The notes beneath the pieces are model-generated. The model searched no databases and had not been told where the DNA came from. It saw only the letters and a program-made list of their open reading frames with translations. From an uncultured Streptococcus sp. (lineage in GTDB: Bacteria; Bacillota; Bacilli; Lactobacillales; Streptococcaceae): a DNA stretch of 11,434 nucleotides. The stretch's first letter is position 1; each line of letters starts with the position of its first letter. The translations under genes were made by a program, and so were the position numbers. Location of the stretch: the NCBI RefSeq assembly GCF_938036805.1, contig NZ_CALHWC010000192.1, forward strand, positions 1 to 11,434. The letters run 5' to 3'. This document shows, in pieces, positions 1-7,322 of the stretch.

Positions 1-615
1 GATAGCATGGCCCAATTCGTGCGCTGCTGTATTGACAATCCGCTCATGAGAATAACCATAGCGTCTGTCCAACAAGTAGTAACTATTAAGGCGAACAGTC
101 ACATGGGTGAAACGATTGGTCAGCAGGTTGGTCTTGGACTCTGCCTCACCAGCTGCACTGACACTGCCATCATTCATCTCCGTCGCAATGATATCCGCTT
201 CTTCTTTGTCATTGATGATTTGAAAGGTGAAGGCACCTGTCTGATTCCAGGAATTAATAGCCTCCTGATAGGCTGAACGTAAAGTTTCATTTGTGGTATC
301 GATATATACCGTAGCACTAGCCTTCTCCCAGCGAGCTCCCGTCCCTTTATGCTCATCTGTCAGCTGATGGGGCTGAATTCCCTCACTAGTCTGAAGACCA
401 GTGGAAAGTCCTTGATGCGTTAAAAATTGATCCACTTGAGTAACAGTAGTTCGAAGAGCCTGCGATAATCCCTCTGCCCCTGTCTCTGTCGAAGTAGTAA
501 AATAAAAAACACCTACAAGAACAAGAAAACTGAGTGCCACAGACCAAATAAGCCCCCAGATGAGCCGCCAAAGCAAGCGAACTATAAATCTAATAGAATT
601 GAAAATAAACTTCAC
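1..615 (-). CDS. Membrane-anchored matrixin-like zinc metalloprotease (C-terminus cut by window edge)
   Basis: Partial gene; 205 codons are visible. The N-terminus is basic, followed by one long hydrophobic segment at about residues 12-40, so it looks like a signal anchor with the rest outside the cell. The extracellular part carries an ADIIAT stretch (about 140-145) and reaches the zinc-binding, catalytic motif HELGHAI (H199, E200, H203), where the window ends. This fits the M10/M57-like metzincins annotated in streptococci as matrixin family proteins; the third zinc ligand and Met-turn would lie outside the window. I chose a GTG start at 615 because AAGGAG sits six bases upstream. An in-frame ATG at 633 has no ribosome binding site. 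It follows rpsA, whose terminator separates the two. Substrate unknown. The family call rests on the motif plus topology. Confidence 0.8.
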   Translation of the reverse strand, partial: MKFIFNSIRFIVRLLWRLIWGLIWSVALSFLVLVGVFYFTTSTETGAEGLSQALRTTVTQVDQFLTHQGLSTGLQTSEGIQPHQLTDEHKGTGARWEKASATVYIDTTNETLRSAYQEAINSWNQTGAFTFQIINDKEEADIIATEMNDGSVSAAGEAESKTNLLTNRFTHVTVRLNSYYLLDRRYGYSHERIVNTAAHELGHAI

Positions 616-745
616 GGCAAGCTCCTTTCTCATAGAATGCACGAGAGATTTAGTCTAGCATCTTTCGCTTAAATAAAACTGAATATGCATAAAGAGCAAG
701 TATCGCAATAAATGACTCGAATGCAAGGTCCCACTTGAAAAGACG

Positions 746-776
746 AAAAAAGAAGCTGAGAAACTCAGCCTCTTCT
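746..776 (-). terminator. Rho-independent terminator of rpsA
   Basis: On the minus strand a hairpin with a 6-bp core (GGCTGAG/CTCAGC type, loop TTT) is extended by AAGA/TCTT beyond a small bulge and runs straight into six T residues. It begins about nine bases after the rpsA stop codon, so it should end the rpsA transcript before the protease gene. Confidence 0.8.
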
Positions 777-784
777 TAAGAAAA

Positions 785-1987
785 TTACAATTCGATATCA
801 CCGAAAAGATCAGCCATTGAGAAACCAGTTTGAGTTTCTGGAAGCTCGAAGTCACGTTTTTCTTGACGACGTGGACGACGTGGACGAGATTGACGTTTTT
901 CTTCTTTTTGGCCTTCTTCTTGAGCTGGACGCTCTTCAAGAGCCTTGATAGAAAGTGATACACGCTCAGCAGCAGCATTTACTTCAAGAACTTTAACAGT
1001 TACTTCTTGACCAACTTTAAGAGCATCTTTTGGATTTTCAACACGTTTGTGTGAAATTTGTGAGATGTGAACAAGTCCGTCGATACCTGGCAATACTTCA
1101 ACAAAAGCACCGAAGTCAGTCAAACGTTTTACTGTACCTTCAACTACATCGCCAGCAGCAAGTTTTTGTTCAACACCATCCCATGGTCCAGGGGTTGTAG
1201 CTTTAAGTGAAAGAGACACGCGGCCTTCTTCTTCGTTCAAATCAAGAACTTTCACTTCGATTTCGTCACCAACTGAAACAACAGATTTTGGTGAAACGTT
1301 GCGTTCGTGAGAAAGTTCAGTCAAGTGAACCAAACCATCAACACCACCAAGGTCAATGAAAGCACCGAAGCTTGTGATGCGAGCAACTTTACCAGTTACA
1401 ACATCACCAACATTCAATTTACCAAATACTTCTGCACGTGCTGCTGCAGCTTCTGCTTCTACAACTTCACGACGTGAAAGGATGAAGCGGTTTTCTTTTG
1501 GATCTACTTCTTTGATCTTAGCATCAAATTCTTGACCTACAAAACGTTCAGTGTTGCGAACGAAACGAGTATCGAGCATTGAAGCTGGAATAAATCCACG
1601 AAGTCCTTCAAACTCAACAGAAAGTCCACCTTTAACAGCACGAGTGCCCTTAACAGTAACAACTTCTTCTTCACGACCAACCAATTTGTCCCATGCTTTG
1701 CGAGCTTCTAAACGTTTTTTAGATACTAGGTAAGTAACTGTATCTGTATCTTTACCTACTACTTGACGAAGAACAAGCAATTCAAGTGTGTCACCTGGTT
1801 TTACAAAGTCATTGATGTCAGCATCACGATCATTTGTCAACTCACGCAGAGTCAAAACCCCTTCAACACCAGTACCAGCAATGGCAACATTAGCTTGGTT
1901 AGCATCCACTGTCAATACTTCAGCAGTAACGACATCACCTGGCTCGACTTGGCTAACACTGTTTAGCAAATCTTCAAATTCATTCAT
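785..1987 (-). CDS. rpsA: 30S ribosomal protein S1
   Basis: 400 residues, the usual length for the short S1 of streptococci. S1 binds mRNA on the small ribosomal subunit and helps initiate translation of structured messages; low-GC Gram-positive S1 is shorter than the six-domain E. coli protein. Four S1 (OB-fold) repeats are visible, starting near residues 16, 105, 190 and 275; repeats three and four carry the clear patterns [20 protein letters not shown] and [21 protein letters not shown] basic, arginine-rich linker (about 360-375) precedes the tail ending [10 protein letters not shown]. The ATG at 1987 has GGAGG ten bases upstream. It has its own promoter (2029-2057) and a strong terminator, so it is probably monocistronic. 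Confidence 0.97.
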   Translation of the reverse strand: MNEFEDLLNSVSQVEPGDVVTAEVLTVDANQANVAIAGTGVEGVLTLRELTNDRDADINDFVKPGDTLELLVLRQVVGKDTDTVTYLVSKKRLEARKAWDKLVGREEEVVTVKGTRAVKGGLSVEFEGLRGFIPASMLDTRFVRNTERFVGQEFDAKIKEVDPKENRFILSRREVVEAEAAAARAEVFGKLNVGDVVTGKVARITSFGAFIDLGGVDGLVHLTELSHERNVSPKSVVSVGDEIEVKVLDLNEEEGRVSLSLKATTPGPWDGVEQKLAAGDVVEGTVKRLTDFGAFVEVLPGIDGLVHISQISHKRVENPKDALKVGQEVTVKVLEVNAAAERVSLSIKALEERPAQEEGQKEEKRQSRPRRPRRQEKRDFELPETQTGFSMADLFGDIEL

Positions 1988-2008
1988 CTAAAAAAATCCT
2001 CCAACAAT

Positions 2009-2023
2009 CAAGTATACTACTTG
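2009..2023 (-). promoter_or_regulatory. Inverted repeat at the start of the rpsA leader
   Basis: CAAGTA-TAC-TACTTG is a perfect 6-bp dyad with a 3-base centre. It begins about six bases downstream of the predicted -10, so it covers the expected transcription start and the first leader bases, and ends shortly upstream of the ribosome binding site. It could be an operator or a 5'-end hairpin. No regulator is identified. Confidence 0.4.
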
Positions 2024-2028
2024 ACATA

Positions 2029-2057
2029 CTTATAATTATTTTCCTAAGCACCCGCAA
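2029..2057 (-). promoter_or_regulatory. Predicted sigma-A promoter of rpsA
   Basis: Minus-strand -35 TTGCGG (2057-2052), 17-base spacer, -10 TATAAG (2034-2029; 5 of 6 to consensus). It is the best match in the gap between tRNA-Gln and rpsA, about 45 bases upstream of the start codon. Confidence 0.65.
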
Positions 2058-2099
2058 ACGACATTGATTTATCTTTACCGTTTTCCACCCTATAAAGAA

Positions 2100-2123
2100 A
2101 TAAAATATCCGACGATATTTTAT
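2100..2123 (-). terminator. Probable terminator of the tRNA operon
   Basis: Perfect 10-bp dyad ATAAAATATC / GATATTTTAT with a 4-base loop, starting 26 bases after the end of tRNA-Gln and followed by TTTCTTTA. The stem is AT-rich and the T tract interrupted, so it is a weak intrinsic terminator at best; position is the main argument. Confidence 0.5.
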
Positions 2124-2149
2124 CCTTTATCTGATATATTACCTAAGAA

Positions 2150-2221
2150 CTGGGGTAGCTGGATTCGAACCAACGCATGAGGGAGTCAAAGTCCCTTGCC
2201 TTACCGCTTGGCTATACCCCA
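2150..2221 (-). tRNA. tRNA-Gln (anticodon TTG)
   Basis: 72 bases. The acceptor stem pairs TGGGGTA with TACCCCA, with discriminator G as in other bacterial tRNA-Gln. The anticodon loop reads CTTTGAC (anticodon TTG), and the T arm carries GGTTCGAATCC. No CCA is encoded. It lies nine bases downstream of tRNA-Tyr in the same transcript. Confidence 0.96.
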
Positions 2222-2230
2222 ATGATGAAA

Positions 2231-2311
2231 TGGAGAGAGAGGGATTCGAACCCCCGAACCCGAAGGAGCGGATTTACAGTCCGCCGCGTTTAGCCTCTTC
2301 GCTATCTCTCC
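2231..2311 (-). tRNA. tRNA-Tyr (anticodon GTA)
   Basis: 81 bases. The acceptor stem pairs GGAGAGA with TCTCTCC, discriminator A; anticodon loop CTGTAAA (anticodon GTA). It has the long variable arm of bacterial tRNA-Tyr and a T arm GGTTCGAATCC. First gene of a two-tRNA operon; no encoded CCA. Confidence 0.96.
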
Positions 2312-2328
2312 GACAATCAACGATATCA

Positions 2329-2357
2329 ATTATATCATTAATCTAATAAAAGCGCAA
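2329..2357 (-). promoter_or_regulatory. Promoter of the tRNA-Tyr/tRNA-Gln operon
   Basis: Minus-strand -35 TTGCGC (2357-2352), exact 17-base spacer, perfect -10 TATAAT (2334-2329). The first tRNA base lies 18 bases beyond the -10, leaving a short 5' leader. The -35 starts five bases after the stop codon of the DUF2969 gene. Confidence 0.85.
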
Positions 2358-2361
2358 GCCC

Positions 2362-2592
2362 TTATTTTCCTAAATTGTAGGTTTCAATCAAAGTTTCCAC
2401 CGCTTTTTCAAGCTTTTTATATAAACTTTCAACATTTCCATTCTTGACAATAGCAAATTGGCCGTCAAACTCGGCAATCTCGCCAATGACCTTTTTCCCA
2501 ATAGAAAGGGTGTAGCCATCAAATTGATCAGTGCCAAGCTTCACCTTACTATCCGCAATCTGAATCTCAATTTTTTTATCTTTTTTACTCAT
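2362..2592 (-). CDS. DUF2969 family protein
   Basis: 76 residues, highly charged, no membrane segment or signal peptide. It starts MSKKDKKIEIQIADSK and has a compact pattern (FDGYTLSIGKKVIGEI ... DGQFAIVKNG) followed by a C-terminal helix with regular leucines. It looks like the DUF2969 family of Lactobacillales, which is usually found near parC, ilvE and rpsA; no function has been established for the family as far as I know. The ATG at 2592 has AGAGG upstream. It has its own promoter (2616-2644) between the ilvE terminator and the gene, and the tRNA operon follows directly. Confidence 0.85.
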   Translation of the reverse strand: MSKKDKKIEIQIADSKVKLGTDQFDGYTLSIGKKVIGEIAEFDGQFAIVKNGNVESLYKKLEKAVETLIETYNLGK

Positions 2593-2615
2593 TCTTCTAC
2601 CTCTTTCAAGTCTCT

Positions 2616-2644
2616 ATTTTACACAAAAATAGCAAAGCTGGCAA
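2616..2644 (-). promoter_or_regulatory. Promoter of the DUF2969 gene
   Basis: Minus-strand -35 TTGCCA (5 of 6), 17-base spacer, -10 TAAAAT (5 of 6). It lies just after the ilvE terminator and about 24 bases before the start codon, so the gene is transcribed separately from ilvE. Confidence 0.75.
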
Positions 2645-2655
2645 GTGATTTCCTC

Positions 2656-2681
2656 AATAAAAAGAGCCTCAAAAGGCTCTT
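2656..2681 (-). terminator. Rho-independent terminator of ilvE
   Basis: Minus-strand 8-bp stem AAGAGCCT / AGGCTCTT with loop TTTG, followed by TTTATT. It starts a few bases after the ilvE stop codon. Confidence 0.85.
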
Positions 2682-2685
2682 AAAG

Positions 2686-3711
2686 TTATTCGTCTACTTT
2701 TACAATCCAACCTTCTGGAGCTTCCACATCACCAAATTGGATACCAGTCAGCTCATCGTAGAGTCTGCGAGTCACTGGCCCGACTTCTGTCTCACTATAG
2801 AATACATGGAAAACATCGCCATGCTGGATACCTCCGATTGGCGAGATAACGGCTGCCGTACCACAGGCTCCTGCTTCGACAAAGCGATCCAAGTTGTCAA
2901 TTGGAACATCGCCTTCAACTGGCGTCAAGCCCAAGCGGTGCTCTGCCAAGTAAAGCAAGGAATATTTGGTAATGGACGGCAGAATGGACGGGCTCAGCGG
3001 AGTCACAAATTCATTGTCTGCCGTGATTCCAAAGAAGTTGGCTGATCCGACTTCTTCAATCTTTGTATGTGTAGATGGGTCTAGGTAGATAACGTCAGAG
3101 AAGTTGCGAGACTTAGCCATCTTACCTGGTAGAAGACTAGCTGCGTAGTTACCACCCACCTTAGCAGCACCTGTACCATGTGGAGCTGCACGGTCATATT
3201 CGTCTTGGATCAAGAAGTTGGTTGGAACCAAACCACCCTTGAAGTAGTTTCCAACTGGCATAGCAAAAATCGTAAAAATGTACTCCTCTGCTGGTTTTAC
3301 CCCGATGATATCTCCGATACCAATCAAAAGGGGACGAAGGTAGAGAGTTCCTCCTGTTCCATATGGCGGTACATATTCTTCATTGGCGCGGACAACAGCC
3401 TTACACGCTTCCACAAACATTTCAGTTGAAACTTGTGGCATCAAGAGACGATCGCAAGTGCGTTGCAGGCGCTTAGCATTCTCATCTGGACGGAAAAGTT
3501 GGACACTGCCATCCTTGGTACGATAAGCCTTTAGACCTTCGAAAGCCTGCTGACCATAGTGAAGACTTGGTGAAGACTCAGAAATATGCAGGGTCGCATC
3601 TTCTGTCAGCTGTCCTTCCTCCCACTGACCATTCCGATAATAAGCGATATAGCGATAGGGCAATTTCATATATGAAAAGCCAAGATTTTCCCAATCAAGA
3701 TTTACTGTCAT
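2686..3711 (-). CDS. ilvE: Branched-chain amino-acid aminotransferase
   Basis: 341 residues, PLP-dependent fold-type IV enzyme that interconverts leucine, isoleucine and valine with their 2-keto acids, using glutamate/2-oxoglutarate. The Schiff-base lysine is K184 in GTGAAKVGGNYA. The phosphate-binding EEVGSANFFG motif and the substrate-side motif HYGQQAFEGLKAY (51-63) are present. Length and motifs fit the ~340-residue type found in Firmicutes. I start it at ATG 3711 (MTVNLDWENLGF), which has AGAGGA upstream; the frame stays open for another 29 codons, but these cover the promoter (3758-3785) and cannot be translated from it. Single gene with own promoter and terminator. Two CodY-box-like sequences suggest repression when branched-chain amino acids and GTP are plentiful. 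Confidence 0.96.
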   Translation of the reverse strand: MTVNLDWENLGFSYMKLPYRYIAYYRNGQWEEGQLTEDATLHISESSPSLHYGQQAFEGLKAYRTKDGSVQLFRPDENAKRLQRTCDRLLMPQVSTEMFVEACKAVVRANEEYVPPYGTGGTLYLRPLLIGIGDIIGVKPAEEYIFTIFAMPVGNYFKGGLVPTNFLIQDEYDRAAPHGTGAAKVGGNYAASLLPGKMAKSRNFSDVIYLDPSTHTKIEEVGSANFFGITADNEFVTPLSPSILPSITKYSLLYLAEHRLGLTPVEGDVPIDNLDRFVEAGACGTAAVISPIGGIQHGDVFHVFYSETEVGPVTRRLYDELTGIQFGDVEAPEGWIVKVDE

Positions 3712-3757
3712 AGTCTTTTTCCTCTTTTCCTTATCTTTCAATTTGTAGATACTCCCT

Positions 3758-3785
3758 ATTGTACACCTTTTTCTGAAAAATTCAA
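3758..3785 (-). promoter_or_regulatory. Promoter of ilvE
   Basis: Minus-strand -35 TTGAAT (3785-3780), 16-base spacer, -10 TACAAT (3763-3758). It is the best match upstream of ilvE and lies between two CodY-like sites, one of which occupies the spacer. Confidence 0.7.
3767..3781. promoter_or_regulatory. Degenerate CodY box inside the ilvE promoter
   Basis: CTTTTTCTGAAAAAT matches the CodY consensus AATTTTCWGAAAATT at 12 of 15 positions. It fills the spacer between -10 and -35, so a bound protein would block RNA polymerase directly. Confidence 0.55.
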
Positions 3786-3796
3786 TCATTATTTTC

Positions 3797-3811
3797 AATT
3801 TTCTGAAAATT
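3797..3811. promoter_or_regulatory. Perfect CodY box upstream of ilvE
   Basis: AATTTTCTGAAAATT matches the published CodY consensus AATTTTCWGAAAATT at all 15 positions. It lies 11 bases upstream of the ilvE -35 element. CodY is the GTP/branched-chain-amino-acid sensor of Firmicutes and a known regulator of branched-chain amino-acid genes, so biological sense and sequence agree. Confidence 0.85.
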
Positions 3812-3819
3812 TATTTTTT

Positions 3820-3843
3820 AAAAAACCAGTTCATGTGAACTGG
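3820..3843 (-). terminator. Rho-independent terminator of parC
   Basis: Minus-strand hairpin CCAGTTC-ACAT-GAACTGG (7 bp, 4-base loop) followed by six T residues, eight bases after the parC stop codon. Confidence 0.9.
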
Positions 3844-3851
3844 CTTGTTGA

Positions 3852-6302
3852 CTACTTGATATAAGCTGAGAAGACTTCTTCGTCTGAAATAGTATCAGAA
3901 ATGAAGCTGCCGTTGCTAGTGCGCTCAGACAGGCTGAGGTCAGCCAGATTGATTTCATAGACCGTTCCCTTATTAGAAAGCACCTGCAAAATCTGCTCCT
4001 CACTAGCTGCAGCTTCAGTAGTAAAGAGGTCAAAGTCCGTAGCTTCGCCAAAGACTGGTCCAGCCAAAAAGACACGATGCGGCTTTGTCTTAAGCTCTCT
4101 CAGAATTTGAAGACCGCGATTTGCTCGACTAGTAACAGGAATATCTGCGACTGCCATACGCTTGAGCGAACCGCGCTGCGTCAGGATATAAAGCGAGTCT
4201 GTGTTGGCGATAAAGGCTGCCGCTAGGACATCGTCTTTCTTGAGGTTGATGGCTTTAACCCCAGCTGCCTTAGCTCCGATAACTGGTACCTCCTCAATAT
4301 TGAAGCGGAGAGCATACCCATTCTTGGTTACGAGCATAACATCGTCCAGCTTAATCGGCGCCAGAGCAATGACCTGATCGTCTTCATTTTTCAGCTTGGC
4401 AAACTTGAGCGACTTGGACTTGTAGGTCCGCCAAGGACTGAACTCCTTGCGCTCTACACGCTTGATTTGACCTAACTTGGTCGCTGCAAAGTAAGTCCCT
4501 TCCTCAAAGTTGTCCAGCAACTCTGCATAGATAACCTCTTCTTTGGTATCAAAGTTGCTGATGGTCTGGCTGAGGTGTTCTCCAATTTCTTTCCAGCGGA
4601 TATCTGACAGCTCATGAACAGGCCGGTAAATAACATTTCCCAGACTGGTGAAAATCAATAAATGCTGAGTCGTCTTGGCCGGGCTAACAAAAATCAGTCG
4701 GTCATCGTCACGCTTGCCCATCTCCTCTAGGGTTGAAGCAGAGAAGGAACGCGGACTGGTCCGCTTGATATAACCAGAACGTGTCACGCTGACATAGGTT
4801 TCTTCCTCCACAATCAGACTAGCTGTATCAATCTCGATGGCGTTTGCTGTATCTTGCAGCTCACTGAGACGCGGATTGCCAAACTTCTTCTTGACATCGC
4901 GGAGCTCCCGCTTCATAAGATTATACATGGTACGCTCATCGCCAATAATGGCTTCCAGCATGGCAATCTTCTCGCGCAGCTCTGCTTCTTCCTCTTCCAG
5001 AACCACTACGTCTGTATTGGTCAAACGGTAGAGTTGGAGGGTGACGATAGCCTCAGCCTGCTCCTCAGTGAAATCATAGCTGACCTTAAGATTTTCCTTA
5101 GCATCTGCTTTGTTTTCGGAAGCACGAATCAGGGCAATCACCTCGTCCAAGATGGAAATAACCCGAATCAGTCCTTCCACGATATGCAGCCGTTTCTCAG
5201 CCTTGGCCTTGTCAAACCGGCTACGAGCCAGAATAATCTCCTTGCGGTGGGCAATATAGCTGGTTAAGATTGGCACAATCCCCACCAAACGCGGCGTGAA
5301 ATTGTCAATCGCTACCATGTTGAAGTTGTAATTGACTTGCAAATCAGTGTACTTGAAAAGATAGTTGAGAATCAGCTCGGTATTGGCGTCTTTCTTAAGC
5401 TCGATGGCAATGCGAAGACCGTCACGGTCGGATTCGTCCCGCACTTCAGCAATGCCGGCCACCTTGTTATTGACCCGCACATCGTCAATCTTTTTGACCA
5501 AGACAGCCTTATTAATCTCGTAAGGAATCTCGGTGATGACGATTTGCTCTTTTCCGCCCTTCAGCTTTTCAATCTCAGTTCTGGAGCGCACCACGACGCG
5601 ACCTTTGCCAGTCTCGTAGGCTTTCTTAATCTCATCTCGACCTTGGACAATAGCTCCTGTCGGGAAGTCTGGACCAGGCAGAAACTCCATGAGTTTGTCC
5701 ACCTTGGCAGACGGATGATCAATCATATAGATAACCGCGTCAATGACTTCGGCTAGATTATGAGGTGGAATATCCGTCGCATAACCAGCGGAAATCCCAG
5801 TTGCTCCATTGACCAAAAGGTTAGGAAAGGCTGCCGGCAGAACAGTCGGCTCCTTCTCGGTATCGTCGAAGTTCCAAGCAAAAGGAACGGTATCTTTCTC
5901 GATATCCTGCAAAAGATAACCAGCCATCTCAGACAGGCGCGCCTCAGTATAACGCATAGCCGCCGGTGGATCACCGTCCATGGAGCCATTATTTCCGTGC
6001 ATTTCAACGAGAATCTCACGGTTTTTCCAGTCCTGAGACATGCGAACCATGGCATCGTAGATGGAGCTGTCACCGTGAGGGTGGAAATTCCCCATGATAT
6101 TCCCGACAGACTTGGCAGACTTGCGGTAGCCCTTGTCAAAGGTGTTGCCGTCCTTGTTCATGGAATAAAGAATACGGCGCTGAACAGGCTTCAAGCCATC
6201 GCGAATGTCTGGCAAGGCCCGCTCTTGAATAATGTATTTGGAGTAGCGACCAAAGCGCTCTCCCATGATGTCCTCAAGGGACATGTTTTGAATGTTACTC
6301 AT
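3852..6302 (-). CDS. parC: DNA topoisomerase IV subunit A
   Basis: 816 residues. Breaks and rejoins DNA in the ParC2-ParE2 complex that unlinks daughter chromosomes. The N-terminal winged-helix domain holds the catalytic tyrosine Y118 (AAMRYTEARL), and the C-terminal half is the beta-pinwheel DNA-wrapping domain (from about residue 500). The quinolone region reads HPHGDSSIYDAMVRM with S79 and D83, the susceptible pneumococcal residues; G52, D91 and D137 differ from the pneumococcal S52, N91, K137 that I recall and look like natural viridans variation. I start at ATG 6302 (MSNIQNMSLEDIMGERFG), the start known in homologues; an in-frame TTG three codons earlier is possible. Neither has a strong ribosome binding site, and a hairpin lies 17-32 bases upstream. 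Normally close behind parE, here separated from it by about 5 kb. Confidence 0.97.
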   Translation of the reverse strand: MSNIQNMSLEDIMGERFGRYSKYIIQERALPDIRDGLKPVQRRILYSMNKDGNTFDKGYRKSAKSVGNIMGNFHPHGDSSIYDAMVRMSQDWKNREILVEMHGNNGSMDGDPPAAMRYTEARLSEMAGYLLQDIEKDTVPFAWNFDDTEKEPTVLPAAFPNLLVNGATGISAGYATDIPPHNLAEVIDAVIYMIDHPSAKVDKLMEFLPGPDFPTGAIVQGRDEIKKAYETGKGRVVVRSRTEIEKLKGGKEQIVITEIPYEINKAVLVKKIDDVRVNNKVAGIAEVRDESDRDGLRIAIELKKDANTELILNYLFKYTDLQVNYNFNMVAIDNFTPRLVGIVPILTSYIAHRKEIILARSRFDKAKAEKRLHIVEGLIRVISILDEVIALIRASENKADAKENLKVSYDFTEEQAEAIVTLQLYRLTNTDVVVLEEEEAELREKIAMLEAIIGDERTMYNLMKRELRDVKKKFGNPRLSELQDTANAIEIDTASLIVEEETYVSVTRSGYIKRTSPRSFSASTLEEMGKRDDDRLIFVSPAKTTQHLLIFTSLGNVIYRPVHELSDIRWKEIGEHLSQTISNFDTKEEVIYAELLDNFEEGTYFAATKLGQIKRVERKEFSPWRTYKSKSLKFAKLKNEDDQVIALAPIKLDDVMLVTKNGYALRFNIEEVPVIGAKAAGVKAINLKKDDVLAAAFIANTDSLYILTQRGSLKRMAVADIPVTSRANRGLQILRELKTKPHRVFLAGPVFGEATDFDLFTTEAAASEEQILQVLSNKGTVYEINLADLSLSERTSNGSFISDTISDEEVFSAYIK

Positions 6303-6318
6303 AAGATACAAAGGGACG

Positions 6319-6334
6319 TTTCGGCTTGCCGAAA
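6319..6334. repeat. Inverted repeat immediately upstream of the parC start
   Basis: TTTCGGC-TT-GCCGAAA, a perfect 7-bp dyad. It falls in the expected 5' leader of parC where the ribosome binding site should be; no good Shine-Dalgarno is visible there. As RNA it could form a small hairpin limiting initiation, or it may be an operator. No T tract follows. Confidence 0.5.
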
Positions 6335-6364
6335 ATTTCTGTAGAAAAATAGGAAATCTATGCA

Positions 6365-6379
6365 GGGTTCGATGAACCC
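6365..6379. repeat. Inverted repeat in the parC upstream region
   Basis: GGGTTC-GAT-GAACCC, perfect 6-bp GC-rich dyad. No T tract on the minus strand, so not a standard terminator for the adenylyltransferase gene upstream. Confidence 0.45.
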
Positions 6380-6422
6380 CAAGCGATTTATCTTTTTTCC
6401 TAAGAAATTAGTCCCGTGTTCA

Positions 6423-6437
6423 GTTACTATAAGTAAC
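6423..6437. repeat. Inverted repeat in the parC upstream region
   Basis: GTTACT-ATA-AGTAAC, perfect 6-bp dyad. On the minus strand its centre supplies TATAGT, a possible -10 for parC, but I see no convincing -35, so the parC promoter stays unassigned. Confidence 0.4.
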
Positions 6438-6487
6438 CAAACTATCCTTTCTGTAGTTTAATGTTTTAAATGACGTTCTTTATTTAG

Positions 6488-7306
6488 TCAGTGATTGGGA
6501 AGTCTTGCCTCAGCATACTCAATCATCTTCTCTGCGGTTACTTTGTCATAGTGGAAGCCAGTTTTGAGAGAGAAAGCTTGTGCTTCTTTGTGGAAAAAGT
6601 CCAATGTAGCTAAGAGAGACTTGGTGAGACTTTTCTGGTCAGAAAAGTCAAGCAAGGCTGTAAACTCTTTCTCTTTCTCAGCAGGCAAATAATGAAAGAG
6701 GTACTTGTAGTTCTTGCCAACATCGACAGTTCCCTTATCTGCTGCCACTTGCCAAGCTAAAAGTCTGAGCAATTCTTGCTGGCAGATTCCATACAGATGA
6801 TCCGTCGCATAGACCAGGTGGTTTCGATAAATGCCCTTGACCACATAGGCTGAGACCCACCAGAATTCATTGCAGGATTGATCGAAGTCAGCCGCGCTGG
6901 CTGGTGCCGTCCAATAGCGCTTGGGTGTCGGCGCATAAGGTGCAAACAGCCCCTGAGGGTCATCCAGCACCGTGAAATCCGCTTCGCTATCCACCCACTC
7001 TTTGATGTACTCCTTTGGGCAAAGGGTCAAATCTATCCGATTGCCATCTTCAAAGAGCATGAGATAGAGGCGGCGATGGTCTACTAGAACATGCTGCTCA
7101 ATCATGCGCTTGCCAAACTTTTCCAACCAAGCAAGGTCAGCCACCAGACCATCCAAATCCTCCAAAATGTAGACCACATCATAGTCTTGGAACTCGTCCT
7201 TGGGAGCCTTTGAGTTTGTTCGCGAGCCGGACATAGCGACAGCGTTGACCTGTAGCACTTTTGCAGTTTGCAAAATCACATTAAGCATCTCGGTTTCAGT
7301 TCTCAT
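6488..7306 (-). CDS. aadE: Aminoglycoside 6-adenylyltransferase family protein (ANT(6)/AadE-like)
   Basis: 272 residues from ATG 7306 (MRTETEMLNVIL). Enzymes of this family transfer AMP from ATP to the 6-hydroxyl of streptomycin. The nucleotidyltransferase signature is intact: GSRTN (about 27-31) followed by FQDYDVVY with the first metal-binding acidic pair, then RIDLTLCP with the third carboxylate. The conserved later block CNEFWWVSAYVVKG and the C-terminal helical GKNYKYL region are also present. Length is slightly below plasmid AadE (about 290-300). The frame extends 34 codons further to a TTG, but homologues begin MR(T/S)E and AGGT lies seven bases before this ATG. Composition resembles the core genes, so this looks like a resident chromosomal relative. 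Whether it inactivates streptomycin cannot be told from sequence. Confidence 0.85.
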   Translation of the reverse strand: MRTETEMLNVILQTAKVLQVNAVAMSGSRTNSKAPKDEFQDYDVVYILEDLDGLVADLAWLEKFGKRMIEQHVLVDHRRLYLMLFEDGNRIDLTLCPKEYIKEWVDSEADFTVLDDPQGLFAPYAPTPKRYWTAPASAADFDQSCNEFWWVSAYVVKGIYRNHLVYATDHLYGICQQELLRLLAWQVAADKGTVDVGKNYKYLFHYLPAEKEKEFTALLDFSDQKSLTKSLLATLDFFHKEAQAFSLKTGFHYDKVTAEKMIEYAEARLPNH

Positions 7307-7322
7307 GGGAATACCTGCCTTA

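Noticed and set aside
655..978. 107-codon minus-strand ORF at the end of rpsA
   Set aside because: Alternative frame across the rpsA tail and its terminator; low-complexity lysine runs come from the arginine-rich S1 tail.
2458..3045. 195-codon plus-strand ORF over DUF2969 and ilvE
   Set aside because: It runs antisense through two well supported genes and a terminator, and its translation resembles no family.
3852..6302. Quinolone-resistance mutations in parC
   Set aside because: S79 and D83 are wild-type; differences at 52, 91 and 137 are best read as natural variation between species.
6319..6334. Link between the parC leader dyad (TTTCGGC/GCCGAAA) and the TCCGA array
   Set aside because: Only the CGG/CCG core is shared and the arm sequence and centre differ.
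5337..6344. Plus-strand ORFs of 139 and 194 codons inside parC
   Set aside because: They are antisense shadows of a strongly conserved gene.
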